Counted from the stretch's first letter, positions 26,611-35,234 are shown. The stretch is DNA of 64,000 nucleotides from an uncultured Oscillospiraceae bacterium (GCA_944386985.1 CALXDD010000002.1:98520-162519); one strand, 5' to 3'. Made by a program: numbers and translations. The notes: generated by a model from the letters alone, not told the origin.

Positions 26611-28362
26611 TTATTTCCCAACGGCCAGGGACTTTACCAACGCCTCATCCGGCGTGACGTAGGCGGTCTCATAGGGATCATACACTACCATGCCCGGCCG
26701 GGCCCCGGCGGGCTTTTTCACATTCTTCACCGCTGTGTAGTCCACGGCGATCTGATTGCCGCCCCGGCCCTGAGAGAACCAGGCGGCCAGCGCGGCGGCC
26801 TCCGTAATGCTCTGACGGTCCGCCGGTACGCCGCCAGTACAGAGGATCACATGAGAGCCGTGGATCTTCTGGGTGTGAAGCCAGATGTCCCGCTTGTCTG
26901 CCTCTCGGGTGAGGCGGTCATTCTGGCTGTTGCTGCGGCCCACCAGAATCCGAAGTCCCGCCGAGGAGCGGAATTCCCTGGGCTTAGAGGGTCCCCGGCG
27001 CTGCTCCTTCTTCCCGCCATTTCCCTTGAGATATCCAGCCGCCTGCAGTTCCATCCGGGCGTCCCGGAAGTCCTGCTCCAACTCCGCCCGGCTCAGCTCG
27101 TCCAGAACGCTGGTGAGATAGGCCAGTTCCTCCCGGCCTTTGGCGATCTGCTGAGTGAGTACCGCCTCGGCGGTCTTGGCCTTGTTGTACCGCTTGAAAT
27201 ACTTGGCGGCGTTCTGCTGGGGCGTCAGAAGGAGGTCCAGAGGAATCTCCACCGCAGGACAGCCCTCCTCATAGTAGTTTTCCGCCCGAAGAACTTTCTC
27301 ACCCCGCTCCATCCGATAGAGATTGGCGGTAATCAGTTCCCCCCGGAGACGCAGCTCCTCCCGCTGTTCCGTTTCCGCCAGTTCCTTCTCCTGAAGGGCC
27401 AGCTTCCGGGCCACACGGTCTCGGGCGGTGGTGGCGCAGCGCAGAAGATCCTGGCCCCGCTGGCGGACCCGCTCCTGCTGCTCCCGGGTCTCATAGTAGG
27501 TATCCAGCAGGGAGGAGAAGCTGTCCATGGTCTGCTGCGCGACTCCGGCCCCGTACTGGAGAATGGGCTGATAGGTGAAATCTGCCATGGATCCGTCCCG
27601 CAGGAGGATGGTGGGGATGAACCGGTTTTCTTTCACATGTTCCTGCCAGGTAAAAAAGGTGTCACAGAGCCGGGCCGGGGCATCGGGACCGGCGGTGAGG
27701 AGGCGGGCGTCGCTGTCTCCCCAGGCCCGGCAGGCGATCTCACGGCAGATGAGAGGAGAGAGGCCGAAAAAGCTGTCCAGCAGCAAGGCGTCCCCGGTCT
27801 TCTCCGGATTGCTCCCGGCAATCAGCACCTCCAGTTCCTCCCGGCTGACAGCCAGGGGGTCCCCCTTCTCCATGGCGGGGGGGAGATGGTAGAAGAGGCC
27901 AGGCAGCACCTGGCGCTGAGGGCTCATTTCAAAATCCACCCGGCGCAGGCAGTCGATGATCCGGCCGTCCCCGTCCAGAAGAATCAGATTGGACCGCCGG
28001 CCCATACACTCCAGCACCAGCTGCCGCTGGCCGGAGATCCCCAACTCGTCCATCACCCGGAAGGTGAGGATCACCACGCGTTCCAGTCCCGGCTGCTCCA
28101 TAGAGAGAAGAGCACCGCCGGACAGGTGCTTGCGCAGCAGCATACAGAACATAGGGGGCGCGGCAGGGTTCTCCCGCTGGAGGGCGGTGAGGTGAATCCG
28201 GGACTGGTTGGCCCCGGCACAGAGCAGCAGCCTCCGATTGCCTCGGAATGTAAGCAGCACCAAGTCTCGGGCAGGCTGCTGGATCTTCTCCAGCCTGAGG
28301 TTCTCCAGCTGGGGCTTCAGTTCCTGTACCACGCCTTTCAGGCAGACAGCATCCAATGGCAT
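26611..28362 (-). CDS. rqcH: Rqc2 homolog RqcH (NFACT family)
   Basis: A 583-residue ribosome-associated quality control factor that recruits tRNA-Ala to stalled 50S subunits and adds C-terminal alanine tails. The N-terminal NFACT-N domain begins MPLDAVCLKGVVQELKPQLE and contains RIHLT; a central coiled coil (about 280-420) is rich in Arg/Glu; the C-terminal NFACT-R domain has ILVGRSNSQNDRLT and DIWLHTQKIHGSHVIL. Previously annotated in many genomes as a fibronectin-binding protein. mrnC lies immediately upstream. Confidence 0.93.
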   Translation of the reverse strand: MPLDAVCLKGVVQELKPQLENLRLEKIQQPARDLVLLTFRGNRRLLLCAGANQSRIHLTALQRENPAAPPMFCMLLRKHLSGGALLSMEQPGLERVVILTFRVMDELGISGQRQLVLECMGRRSNLILLDGDGRIIDCLRRVDFEMSPQRQVLPGLFYHLPPAMEKGDPLAVSREELEVLIAGSNPEKTGDALLLDSFFGLSPLICREIACRAWGDSDARLLTAGPDAPARLCDTFFTWQEHVKENRFIPTILLRDGSMADFTYQPILQYGAGVAQQTMDSFSSLLDTYYETREQQERVRQRGQDLLRCATTARDRVARKLALQEKELAETEQREELRLRGELITANLYRMERGEKVLRAENYYEEGCPAVEIPLDLLLTPQQNAAKYFKRYNKAKTAEAVLTQQIAKGREELAYLTSVLDELSRAELEQDFRDARMELQAAGYLKGNGGKKEQRRGPSKPREFRSSAGLRILVGRSNSQNDRLTREADKRDIWLHTQKIHGSHVILCTGGVPADRQSITEAAALAAWFSQGRGGNQIAVDYTAVKNVKKPAGARPGMVVYDPYETAYVTPDEALVKSLAVGK

Positions 28363-28365
28363 CGG

Positions 28366-28773
28366 TTATTCCTCCATCATACGGCAGAATAGTTCATTGA
28401 TCCGCCGGGTCTGTCCGTTGAGATAGAGATAGCCCAGCAGACACTCCAGGGCGGTGGCCCGGAGATATTCCCCACGGCTGGCACTGTGGGGGATGGAATT
28501 GACGTGGGCGTTGCGGCCACGGCGGAACACCGCCGTCTCCTCCTCGGTGAGAAGGGGGAGGATTTTCTCCGCTCGGGCGGACTGGCTCTCCGCCCGTACC
28601 AGCTCCACAGTGGCACGGTGGAGGCCCTTTCCAGTGGCCTTCCCATGGCTGCACAGCCAAGCCCGTACCAGTAATTCATACACAGCGTCTCCCAGGTGGG
28701 CCAGTCCAATGCTGCTGATGGCCCGGATCTCGTCCTGCGGCAGGCGGAGGTCAAAGTAGTTCTCCATAGGCAT
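28366..28773 (-). CDS. mrnC: Mini-ribonuclease 3
   Basis: A 135-residue RNase III-like endonuclease lacking the double-stranded RNA-binding domain, which matures 23S rRNA in B. subtilis. The catalytic helix shows AHLGDAVYELLVRAWL (about 24-39), the second conserved block is RGRNAH and the third is YLRATALECLLGYLYL with the acidic residue. Its stop is three bases before the rqcH start, so they form an operon. Confidence 0.93.
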   Translation of the reverse strand: MPMENYFDLRLPQDEIRAISSIGLAHLGDAVYELLVRAWLCSHGKATGKGLHRATVELVRAESQSARAEKILPLLTEEETAVFRRGRNAHVNSIPHSASRGEYLRATALECLLGYLYLNGQTRRINELFCRMMEE

Positions 28774-28879
28774 TCCCTTTCCACGGGGGCAGTCTTCGCT
28801 CCCCAGAGCAAAATATTATACCGATTTTTGCTGGGAAAGTCAAGGAAAGGGGAGAGGAGCCGGGTAAAACAGACCGGAA

Positions 28880-28910
28880 GCAAAAATTTTTCACCAGCAG
28901 AGGCATATTA
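28880..28910 (+). promoter_or_regulatory. Possible forespore (sigma-F/G) promoter
   Basis: GGCATATTA (28902-28910) fits the sigma-F/G -10 element GGCATnhTA; GCAAA (28880-28884), 17 bp upstream, is a partial match to the -35 GHATR. No sigma-A promoter was found for the next gene, so sporulation control is possible. Confidence 0.3.
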
Positions 28911-28962
28911 GGGAGAGTTTTCCGTCTTACAAAGCAGAAGGAAATAGAAGGAGGCGTATAGG

Positions 28963-29793
28963 ATGAAACGGAACACCAAAATTTTGCTGGCAGCGGTGTG
29001 TGCCGCCGCGGCGGTGGGGCTGGCGGTCCTTTTGCTGAAGGAGTCAGACCCGGTGCAGCCCTTTCAGGATTTGAAGGCAGAAGACATTGTCGATGCCTCC
29101 GTAGAGTTGCTGCCGCCGGGGGAGACGGTGGAGGTGGAGGATCTGGAGAAGCTGGCGGCGCTTCTTAGAGAGGCAGTAATCTACCAGGAGGACAATTCCT
29201 ATTCCGGGTACGCCGGGCAGGCGGTCACTTTCACGCTTACCATGGCTGACGGTACGGAGACCCGGATTATGGCGTACACCCCCTTCCTGGTCATCGATGG
29301 AGTAGGCTACCGGGCGGAGTACGAACCCTGCGAGGCCCTGAACGCCTACGCCAACCAGCTGCTGGAGGGACCGACTATCACGCGAAAGGAGCCGCCGGCG
29401 TGTACGGTGGAGAGCGGCGGTGCATCGGTCCGTGCCATGCGGGGCGGGTTCTCCTGGATCTGGGAGATGGAGGAGGGGATGGAGGGCATGATTGCTGACA
29501 GTGCCCACCCTCTGGACTGTCAGGAGCTGCTGCCGCCTTTCCACACCGGAGAGGGAACGGCGGTGCTGCAATTTGAAGAGAATCCCACAGATTTTGAAAG
29601 CATCCGGTGCTGGCCAGACACATGCTGGGGGGACCCCACTGCTGCCGGGGAGACGCTGCAGCCGGAGAGCAACGTTATTGCCCTGAAGGAGGGCGGGTGG
29701 ATCTACGAGATTCAGGTCCGCTGGGATGGTGGGAACGGCAGCGGCGGCACTGTGGGCTACGCAGTCTACATCGTCTATGACGCCGTTCAATGA
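28963..29793 (+). CDS. Membrane-anchored protein of unknown function
   Basis: A 276-residue protein with one N-terminal membrane helix (about residues 7-27) and an extracytoplasmic remainder. No lipobox is seen. The outer part contains two beta-rich halves (VTFTLTMADGTETRIMAYTP and GGWIYEIQVRWDGGNG) separated at GPTITRKEPPACTV, with four cysteines that could pair. I recognise no family. AAGGAGG precedes ATG 28963. The gene stands alone between the mrnC promoter region and the next promoter. Confidence 0.7.
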   Translation: MKRNTKILLAAVCAAAAVGLAVLLLKESDPVQPFQDLKAEDIVDASVELLPPGETVEVEDLEKLAALLREAVIYQEDNSYSGYAGQAVTFTLTMADGTETRIMAYTPFLVIDGVGYRAEYEPCEALNAYANQLLEGPTITRKEPPACTVESGGASVRAMRGGFSWIWEMEEGMEGMIADSAHPLDCQELLPPFHTGEGTAVLQFEENPTDFESIRCWPDTCWGDPTAAGETLQPESNVIALKEGGWIYEIQVRWDGGNGSGGTVGYAVYIVYDAVQ

Positions 29794-29799
29794 GGTGGA

Positions 29800-29828
29800 T
29801 TGCGGTCTGACCTGCCCTGTGGTACAAT
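29800..29828 (+). promoter_or_regulatory. Promoter for the exported protein at 29883
   Basis: TTGCGG (29800-29805), a 17-bp spacer and TACAAT (29823-29828). Confidence 0.65.
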
Positions 29829-29882
29829 GATCCTACAGAAAGATAGGGAAGGAAGGGATTTGTCAAAAAGGAGGAAAACGGG

Positions 29883-30764
29883 ATGAAACGGATGAAAATG
29901 CTCTTGTTTTTGGTCCTCTGCGGGGTGCTTCTGGGGTCCCAGGCGGTCTATGCCAACATGGCGGCCCCCGACGACCCGGACGTGGGGTCCTCCATTACGT
30001 TCCAGAAAAACGACGCCCTCTCGGTGACGTCGGAGGTGCTGGACATTGAGGTCCACGGCGCCACGGCGGACATCACCGCCATCTATACCATGGAAAACAC
30101 CACCGGCGAGGCCGTGTCCACCCCGGTCATGTTCCTCTCCCCCAACGTGGAGGAGGGAGGCACGACGGTGACGGCGGACGGCGAGGCCCTGGCCTTCACG
30201 GTGGAACGCTACGTCCTCCGCTATAACACCACGGTCCAAACAGAGGACTGGCGGTACGCTGTGCTGTCCGAGGCCGAGGCGGAGGAGGGGCAGACGGTGG
30301 ACTCCGTATCCTTCACCATGGACTTCGCTCCCAGGGAGACACGGGAGATCGCCGTCTCCTACACCTACCGCCTGGGGGGCTACCCGGACTACGACTTTGA
30401 CGTGAAGGACGGCCGCATCGAGTACTACCTGGCTCCCGCCGCCCTGTGGAAGGACTTCCAGGACCTGACCATCAACCTGTATCTGGACGAGGGGATGCCG
30501 GTGATCAGGGACAGCAGCGTGGAGTTTGAGGAGGTGGGGACCAGGATCTACCAGTACGTCTCCCACACCCTGCCGGAGGGGAACCTCATCATCACCATCG
30601 ACGAAAGTAGATTCCAGGAGATCTTCAGTTCCCTGCGAAGCCCCTACCTGTGGATGGGCGTGATGATGTTCCTGCCGGTTCTTGTTCCGCTGCTGCTCAT
30701 CATCCTTGCAGTGGTAATCTGGCGGGTCAGAAAAAAGCGGAAGGCAAACAAGCTGGAGCCGTGA
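29883..30764 (+). CDS. Exported protein with C-terminal membrane anchor
   Basis: A 293-residue protein with a signal peptide (about 1-25, ending AVYA), a large outer domain of alternating strands (LDIEVHGATADITAIYTMEN, VSFTMDFAPRETREIAVSYTYRLGG) and one transmembrane helix (about 258-280) before a basic tail (RVRKKRKANK). The outer domain layout suggests stacked immunoglobulin-like or DUF-type beta domains. No enzymatic motif is visible. It is a single gene with its own promoter and terminator. Confidence 0.7.
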   Translation: MKRMKMLLFLVLCGVLLGSQAVYANMAAPDDPDVGSSITFQKNDALSVTSEVLDIEVHGATADITAIYTMENTTGEAVSTPVMFLSPNVEEGGTTVTADGEALAFTVERYVLRYNTTVQTEDWRYAVLSEAEAEEGQTVDSVSFTMDFAPRETREIAVSYTYRLGGYPDYDFDVKDGRIEYYLAPAALWKDFQDLTINLYLDEGMPVIRDSSVEFEEVGTRIYQYVSHTLPEGNLIITIDESRFQEIFSSLRSPYLWMGVMMFLPVLVPLLLIILAVVIWRVRKKRKANKLEP

Positions 30765-30774
30765 CCCAGTCGAA

Positions 30775-30813
30775 CAGGAAAGAGGCGGACGCAACGCGTC
30801 CGCCTCTTTCCTG
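30775..30813. terminator. Strong bidirectional terminator
   Basis: Perfect 18-base arms around CAGGAAAGAGGCGGACGC and complement, between convergent genes. Confidence 0.9.
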
Positions 30814-30821
30814 TATGCTGC

Positions 30822-31955
30822 TCAGGATAGCTTTTCCTGAATATACTCCTCCGCCGCCTGGAGGACCTCCACATCGGTGGCGAAGGTGACCAGGGGATAG
30901 GCATCCTCGAAAGTGAACCAGCCCAACTGCCGGATCTCCTCCTCTTGAGCGTGCTCCGTGCCGCCGGTGGGCTGGGCAATGAAGAAAATTACGTCCTTAA
31001 TCACCCCGGGTTTTGGGTAGTAGGTCACCACCTGGCGGAAGCTTTCGTCAATGGTGACCTCCAGGCCGGTCTCCTCCTGGATCTCCCGGAGAGCGGTCTC
31101 ACGCTCCGTCTCCTTGCCCTCTACATGCCCCTTGGGGAAGCTCCAGTGGCTGGCGCCATGCTGGGCCAGCAGATAGACATGGCCGGTTTCCGTCTTCTTC
31201 CAGATCACTGCGCCGCAGGACTTCTCCTCCGCCGCTTTCTCAAAAGTCCCCGGTGATCCCCAGGTCCATACGCCGCCGTGGGCACCGATCTCAAAGTGGT
31301 ACTTGGCAATACCTAAATCAATGAGGGAAAATTCGCCTTCCTCCACAATTTCGGCAACGACAGAGCCTTTTTCATAAGTAAAGCGGATAGGTTGGCGGTT
31401 CATGGCGGAAGGAGCCCTCTGGACCGATGCTACGCCGGCCATAAACCAGTCCGGGGCGTCGCCCATGCCACGGGCCAGCTCTGAGAGTGCCTTGCTCTTG
31501 TGCTGAATGGTGCCCCGCACCAGTTTCTCCTTGACGCTGCGCTCCTCAGCCACAGGACCCACTGCGATGACGCAGCACAGCGTGTCACTGCTGGAAATCT
31601 TCTTTTGACACAGCGCCTTGTCGTAGGTGCCGCCGATCCAGCAGGTGCCAAGGCCCATGGTAGTGGCAAACAGCACCAGCTGCTGGCCGTAATAGCCGCA
31701 TTTTTCCATCAGATCCGGGTCGCTGGAGGGGCCGGCCATCTCAATGTAGTTCTGGACACCAGACAGCATCCCGTAACTCTTGCGCAGGGAGCGGAAGGCC
31801 TCCGGTGCGTTGCAGACCAGGCGAGCGTGAAGGCCGCTCTCCCGGTTGGCCCGGTCAATGGCCTTATTGAGAAGCGCCTGCTCCTGCTGAGACAGGGGAA
31901 TATCCAAATATTTCCGGTTGGAGATGCGTCGTAAAATCGCCTGATCAAATGTCAT
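30822..31955 (-). CDS. Fusion of a nitroreductase-like domain and a NUDIX hydrolase
   Basis: A 377-residue protein with two domains. The N-terminal part (about 1-225) resembles the TM1586-type nitroreductase branch: AILRRISNRKYLD opening, YYGQQLVLFATTMGLGTCWIGG, and a late PSAMNRQPIRFTYE segment for FMN binding. The C-terminal part (about 240-377) is a NUDIX domain whose box runs from GHVEGKETERE to LREIQEETGLEV and fits GX5EX7REUXEEXGU; the preceding HGASHWSFPKG is typical of Ap4A-type members. Substrates are unknown. The order in one chain implies linked redox and nucleotide chemistry, or damage clean-up. Confidence 0.85.
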   Translation of the reverse strand: MTFDQAILRRISNRKYLDIPLSQQEQALLNKAIDRANRESGLHARLVCNAPEAFRSLRKSYGMLSGVQNYIEMAGPSSDPDLMEKCGYYGQQLVLFATTMGLGTCWIGGTYDKALCQKKISSSDTLCCVIAVGPVAEERSVKEKLVRGTIQHKSKALSELARGMGDAPDWFMAGVASVQRAPSAMNRQPIRFTYEKGSVVAEIVEEGEFSLIDLGIAKYHFEIGAHGGVWTWGSPGTFEKAAEEKSCGAVIWKKTETGHVYLLAQHGASHWSFPKGHVEGKETERETALREIQEETGLEVTIDESFRQVVTYYPKPGVIKDVIFFIAQPTGGTEHAQEEEIRQLGWFTFEDAYPLVTFATDVEVLQAAEEYIQEKLS

Positions 31956-32003
31956 ACCATCACTCCTCCATTCCTCTATGCGGAAATCAAATACCTTGAT
32001 TAA

Positions 32004-32032
32004 ATCATATCATGTTATGGAAAATTTGTACA
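32004..32032 (-). promoter_or_regulatory. Promoter of the nitroreductase-NUDIX gene
   Basis: On the - strand, TGTACA (32027-32032), a 17-bp spacer and TATGAT (32004-32009), 49 bp upstream of the start. Confidence 0.5.
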
Positions 32033-32089
32033 GGGCGAATTGTGTAGGAGAAAGGAAAAGATTGTCACCAAATCGTTACGGTTTTGTCA

Positions 32090-32118
32090 TTGCAATCCGG
32101 CGCGTAAACGGCTACACT
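32090..32118 (+). promoter_or_regulatory. Distal promoter of the SGNH lipoprotein operon
   Basis: TTGCAA (32090-32095), a 17-bp spacer and TACACT (32113-32118). Confidence 0.45.
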
Positions 32119-32179
32119 ATGAATCGTACCGGAAGGGAAAAACGCGGGAAAAATCGTGATTTCCGACAAGGAAATTCCC

Positions 32180-32208
32180 TTGACAGTCGCGGCGTGTTTT
32201 TCTATAAT
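32180..32208 (+). promoter_or_regulatory. Consensus promoter of the SGNH lipoprotein operon
   Basis: TTGACA (32180-32185), exactly 17 bp, and TATAAT (32203-32208): a perfect sigma-A promoter, 155 bp before the start codon. Confidence 0.85.
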
Positions 32209-32362
32209 ATTAAAATGCTCCTTTCGATTGAGCGATATTGGAGACAATGCCGGGGAGGAGCGCGAAAAAAGAAAAAATTTTGCGGCGGAGAGAAAACTTT
32301 CCGCTCTCTGCCGCCGTCTAATAGATACAATGCGCGCAGAATACGAACTTGGAGGACAGACC

Positions 32363-33277
32363 ATGCGCAATAAAAAATGGAAGAATGTGAAGTTCAGCGG
32401 AGCAGCTGGCCGGCGGCTGATGGCTCTGCTTTTGGCGGCAGGAATTGCGGCCTCGGCCAGCGGATGCTCCGCGGACGCGCGGGCTACCGATGAGCAGCCC
32501 TCCCAAAAGGAGACACAGACACAAAGCGATGCAGAGCAGCCGAATCCCGGCAGCCAGGAAGAGGAAGAGGTGGATGGGATCAAGGAACCAGAATTGAACG
32601 AGGAACCGGAGGATTCAAAGGATACGGTTCCTCCGTCGGAGACAGGGCCCTACGACTTCAGCCAAAGTGTGCCGGAGAGTGCGGAGGTGGAGAACTCCTA
32701 TTTTGATGACGCAGTCTTCATCGGCAATTCCCGCACCGAGGGCTTCAAACTCTACTCAGGACTCTCCAACGCCCAATATTATACAGCTATCGGTCTCATG
32801 GTGGATACCATTTTTACCAAGCCCTACGCCACAGTGGACGGGGAGAAGACCACCATCATGGAGGCCCTGAAAACCACAGAATTTTCCAAAGTATATATCA
32901 TGCTGGGCATGAACGAGTTGGGCTGGGTCTACGGCTCAGTGTACCAGGAGTACTACGGGCGGATCATCGACGCTATCCGGGAGATCAACCCCGACGCGGT
33001 GATTTACATCCAGTCCATCCTACCGGTGAGTGCGGAGAAGTCTGAATCCGATCAGATTTATAATAACGAGCGGATCAACGAGTTCAACAGCCTTCTCCGG
33101 GAATTGGCGGAGGAGAAGGAAGTCTACTATGTGGACGTGGCCCAGGCAGTATCCGATGAGAACGGCTGCCTTCCGGAGGATGGCTCCTTTGACGGGGTTC
33201 ACCTGACGCCGGAGTACTGCGGAAAATGGCGGGACTACTTGAAAACTCATACTGTGACTGTGGAGTGTGCGGATTGA
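32363..33277 (+). CDS. SGNH/GDSL-type hydrolase lipoprotein
   Basis: A 304-residue lipoprotein. The signal sequence ends in ASASGC, a lipobox (Cys at about residue 32). An acidic, low-complexity linker (about 40-95) leads to an SGNH hydrolase-like fold: FIGNSRTEGF holds the block I serine, IMLGMNELGW the block III Asn, and DGVHLTPEYCG the catalytic Asp and His. The expected substrates are acyl esters on envelope polymers. ATG 32363 follows TTGGAGGA; the frame opens upstream only by chance. Its stop overlaps the next lipoprotein start. Confidence 0.85.
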   Translation: MRNKKWKNVKFSGAAGRRLMALLLAAGIAASASGCSADARATDEQPSQKETQTQSDAEQPNPGSQEEEEVDGIKEPELNEEPEDSKDTVPPSETGPYDFSQSVPESAEVENSYFDDAVFIGNSRTEGFKLYSGLSNAQYYTAIGLMVDTIFTKPYATVDGEKTTIMEALKTTEFSKVYIMLGMNELGWVYGSVYQEYYGRIIDAIREINPDAVIYIQSILPVSAEKSESDQIYNNERINEFNSLLRELAEEKEVYYVDVAQAVSDENGCLPEDGSFDGVHLTPEYCGKWRDYLKTHTVTVECAD

Positions 33278-33738
33278 TGAAACGACTGATTCCTTTGATG
33301 GCGCTGGTACTGGCTGCGGTATTGGCAGGATGTGCCGGAAAGCAGGCGCTGGAGCTGGACTGTGGTCAGCTGGCCCAGGATCTTTTGGATGGTGGAGTAT
33401 TCGGTGAGACGCTGTACGAACTGGATGCGGACGCAGCGGATCTTTTGGTAGGCACAGAGCTTAACTGTGAAGATGTGGTGGCCTATGTCGGTACCGGCGC
33501 CACCTCGGAGGAGCTGCTGATTTTGACTGCGGCGGACGAGGAAGGAGCAGAGGACTGTCTCGCAGCGCTCCAGACCCACCTGGAGGATCGTAAGGTGTTG
33601 TATGCCAGCTATCTGCCGGAGGAATCCTATAAGCTGGAGAATGCCTACCTGTCCCAAGAAGGACGGTATGTGATTCTCTGTGTGGCGGCGGACAACGACA
33701 AGGCGGCGGAAATCATCGGCGCGGCTGTCAAGGGATAA
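33277..33738 (+). CDS. DUF4358-type lipoprotein
   Basis: A 153-residue lipoprotein with lipobox LAGC (Cys at about residue 18) and a small alpha-beta domain containing LAQDLLDGGVFGETLYELD and EELLILTAADEEGAEDCLAAL, as in DUF4358 proteins that often sit beside SGNH hydrolases and sigma factors in clostridia. Function is unknown. ATG 33277 overlaps the SGNH stop (TGATG), so they are coupled. Confidence 0.8.
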   Translation: MKRLIPLMALVLAAVLAGCAGKQALELDCGQLAQDLLDGGVFGETLYELDADAADLLVGTELNCEDVVAYVGTGATSEELLILTAADEEGAEDCLAALQTHLEDRKVLYASYLPEESYKLENAYLSQEGRYVILCVAADNDKAAEIIGAAVKG

Positions 33739-33757
33739 GAAAGGAGTGCGCCGGGCT

Positions 33758-34255
33758 TTGACCAGCGACCAGGAATTTGTTTCATTTGTCAAAGAGAATC
33801 AGGCCCGGTTTTATCGCCTGGCGTTCAGCTATGTGAAAAACAGCGACGATGCGCTGGATGTGGTGCAGGAGGCTGTTTTGAAAGCCTATGAGAAGCGGCA
33901 TACCCTGCGCCAGGATGATACCATGCGGACCTGGTTTTACCGGATCCTCATCAACACCAGCATCGACGCTCTGCGGCATAAGCAGCGTGTTCTCTATACC
34001 GACATGGTACCGGAGGAAAGCGGCAGCGGACCGGAGGCCGGGGTGCTGGATACCATGGCTCTCAGCGATGCGCTGGAGCGGCTGAGCCCGGAGTTGAAGA
34101 GTGTGGTACTCCTTCGCTTTTTTGAAGATATGAAGCTCATGGAGATTGCCCAGGTGCTGGGCATTCCCCTGAGCACAGTAAAAAACCGGCTGTATCGGGC
34201 GCTGTCCCTGCTGCGGACGGACCTGACAGCTGAGGAAGGATGTGAGCTGTCATAA
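33758..34255 (+). CDS. ECF sigma factor (SigV/SigW-like)
   Basis: A 165-residue alternative sigma factor. Region 2 includes FYRLAFSYVKNSDDALDVVQEAVLKAY (landmark), and region 4 shows MEIAQVLGIPLSTVKNRLYRAL. TTG 33758 is favoured because AAAGGAG lies 11 bases upstream; the GTG at 33746 overlaps the ribosome binding site itself. It directly follows the two lipoproteins and is followed by an RsiV-like gene, giving a sigma/anti-sigma module that may be tuned to envelope stress. Confidence 0.87.
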   Translation: MTSDQEFVSFVKENQARFYRLAFSYVKNSDDALDVVQEAVLKAYEKRHTLRQDDTMRTWFYRILINTSIDALRHKQRVLYTDMVPEESGSGPEAGVLDTMALSDALERLSPELKSVVLLRFFEDMKLMEIAQVLGIPLSTVKNRLYRALSLLRTDLTAEEGCELS

Positions 34256-35103
34256 ACGATCGATGGAGAGAAGAATATGAGAGCATCCCCATCCCGGAGA
34301 AACTGGACAGGGTGGTGGACACCGCTATTCAAAAGGGAAGACGGAATCGCCGACGCCGGATGGGGGCTGGCTTCCTGGCGCCGCTGGCAGCCTGTGCTGC
34401 CTTTGTGTTGCTGCTCAATGTGAACGCCACGTTTGCCTATGCGGTGTATGAGATCCCCGTTTTGGGGGATTTGGGCAGAATTTTTACCTTTCGGGAGTTC
34501 CAGGAGGAGACGGATACCTTCATTGCCGATGTGAAGATTCCCAATGTGGATCTGAGCGATCTGGAGGGGGACACCTCCTGGATGGAGGCCATCAATGAGA
34601 CCATCACCACGACGATGGAGCAGAGCGTGGAAGAGTCCATAGCTCGTGCTGAAGACTACTACAAGGCCTATGTGGAGACCGGCGGCGATCCAAACGACTT
34701 CTTCCAGATGCGCATTGACGTGGACTATGATGTGAAGTACAGTTCCCAGAATATCCTCTCCTTTGTGATCTACAAGTGTGAAACCCTGGCCAGCGGTTAT
34801 CAGGAGAACTATTACTACAATATTGACCTGAAGACCGGCGAGGAAATTACTCTGGAGGACATTCTGGGTCGTGATTGGGCTGAGATCGTCACCGAACAGG
34901 TGGAGCAGCAGCTGGAGCAATTTCCGGAGGAGGACAAGGCCATGCTGTTTACCGACTACCTGAACGTCCGGGATGTAGTGGAAAAAGGAGTAGGTTTCTA
35001 TCTAAATGAGAGCGGCACGCCGGTGGTGGTATTTGAGAAATACGCTCTGGGTGCAGGCGCTCTGGGGCTTTTGGAGTTTCCTATCGAAGTTCCTGCCAAG
35101 TAG
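34252..35103 (+). CDS. RsiV-like anti-sigma factor (DUF4163/DUF3298 type)
   Basis: Membrane anti-sigma factor: cytoplasmic leader, one transmembrane helix (GFLAPLAACAAFVLLLNVNA) and an outer domain with DUF4163-like and DUF3298-like parts (SFVIYKCETLASGYQE, YYYNIDLKTGEEITLEDILG, VVVFEKYALGAGALG), as in B. subtilis RsiV, a lysozyme receptor. The first standard start in frame is GTG 34312, without a ribosome binding site. The codons before it read EYESIPIPEKLDRVVDTAI, a sigma-binding leader typical of the family. Extending to 34252 gives an AUA codon overlapping the sigma stop, so either an AUA start or a lost ATG is likely. Start uncertain, identity good. Confidence 0.78.
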   Translation: MNDRWREEYESIPIPEKLDRVVDTAIQKGRRNRRRRMGAGFLAPLAACAAFVLLLNVNATFAYAVYEIPVLGDLGRIFTFREFQEETDTFIADVKIPNVDLSDLEGDTSWMEAINETITTTMEQSVEESIARAEDYYKAYVETGGDPNDFFQMRIDVDYDVKYSSQNILSFVIYKCETLASGYQENYYYNIDLKTGEEITLEDILGRDWAEIVTEQVEQQLEQFPEEDKAMLFTDYLNVRDVVEKGVGFYLNESGTPVVVFEKYALGAGALGLLEFPIEVPAK

Positions 35104-35136
35104 AAATGAAAGCTCCAGGCAGACGAATCAAGAAAA

Positions 35137-35171
35137 AGGAGGTCCCGCTGCTGAAAACAGCGGGACCTCTT
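35137..35171. terminator. Terminator after the second sigma/anti-sigma pair
   Basis: Arms AGGAGGTCCCGCTG and CAGCGGGACCTCTT around a seven-base loop. Confidence 0.75.
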
Positions 35172-35175
35172 TCAT

Positions 35176-35204
35176 AAAAAACCACCGGCAAAGCCGGTGG
35201 TTTT
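35176..35204. terminator. Second hairpin, convergent terminator
   Basis: AAAACCACCGGC / GCCGGTGGTTTT with a three-base loop; A and T tracts on both sides serve both strands. Confidence 0.8.
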
Positions 35205-35234
35205 GATTGTATATACAGGAATATAAATCAACCT

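Larger units (their letters stand above)
31956..32362. other. Intergenic region with divergent promoters
   Basis: About 400 bases with no gene. It holds a - strand promoter for the fusion gene, two + strand promoters for the SGNH lipoprotein, and a G+C-rich hairpin in the lipoprotein leader (GGCGGAGAG / CTCTCTGCCGCC, about 32282-32319). Confidence 0.6.

Noticed and set aside
26512-28392. 626-codon open frame antisense to rqcH
   Set aside because: rqcH has clear NFACT motifs over the same region; the antisense product has none.
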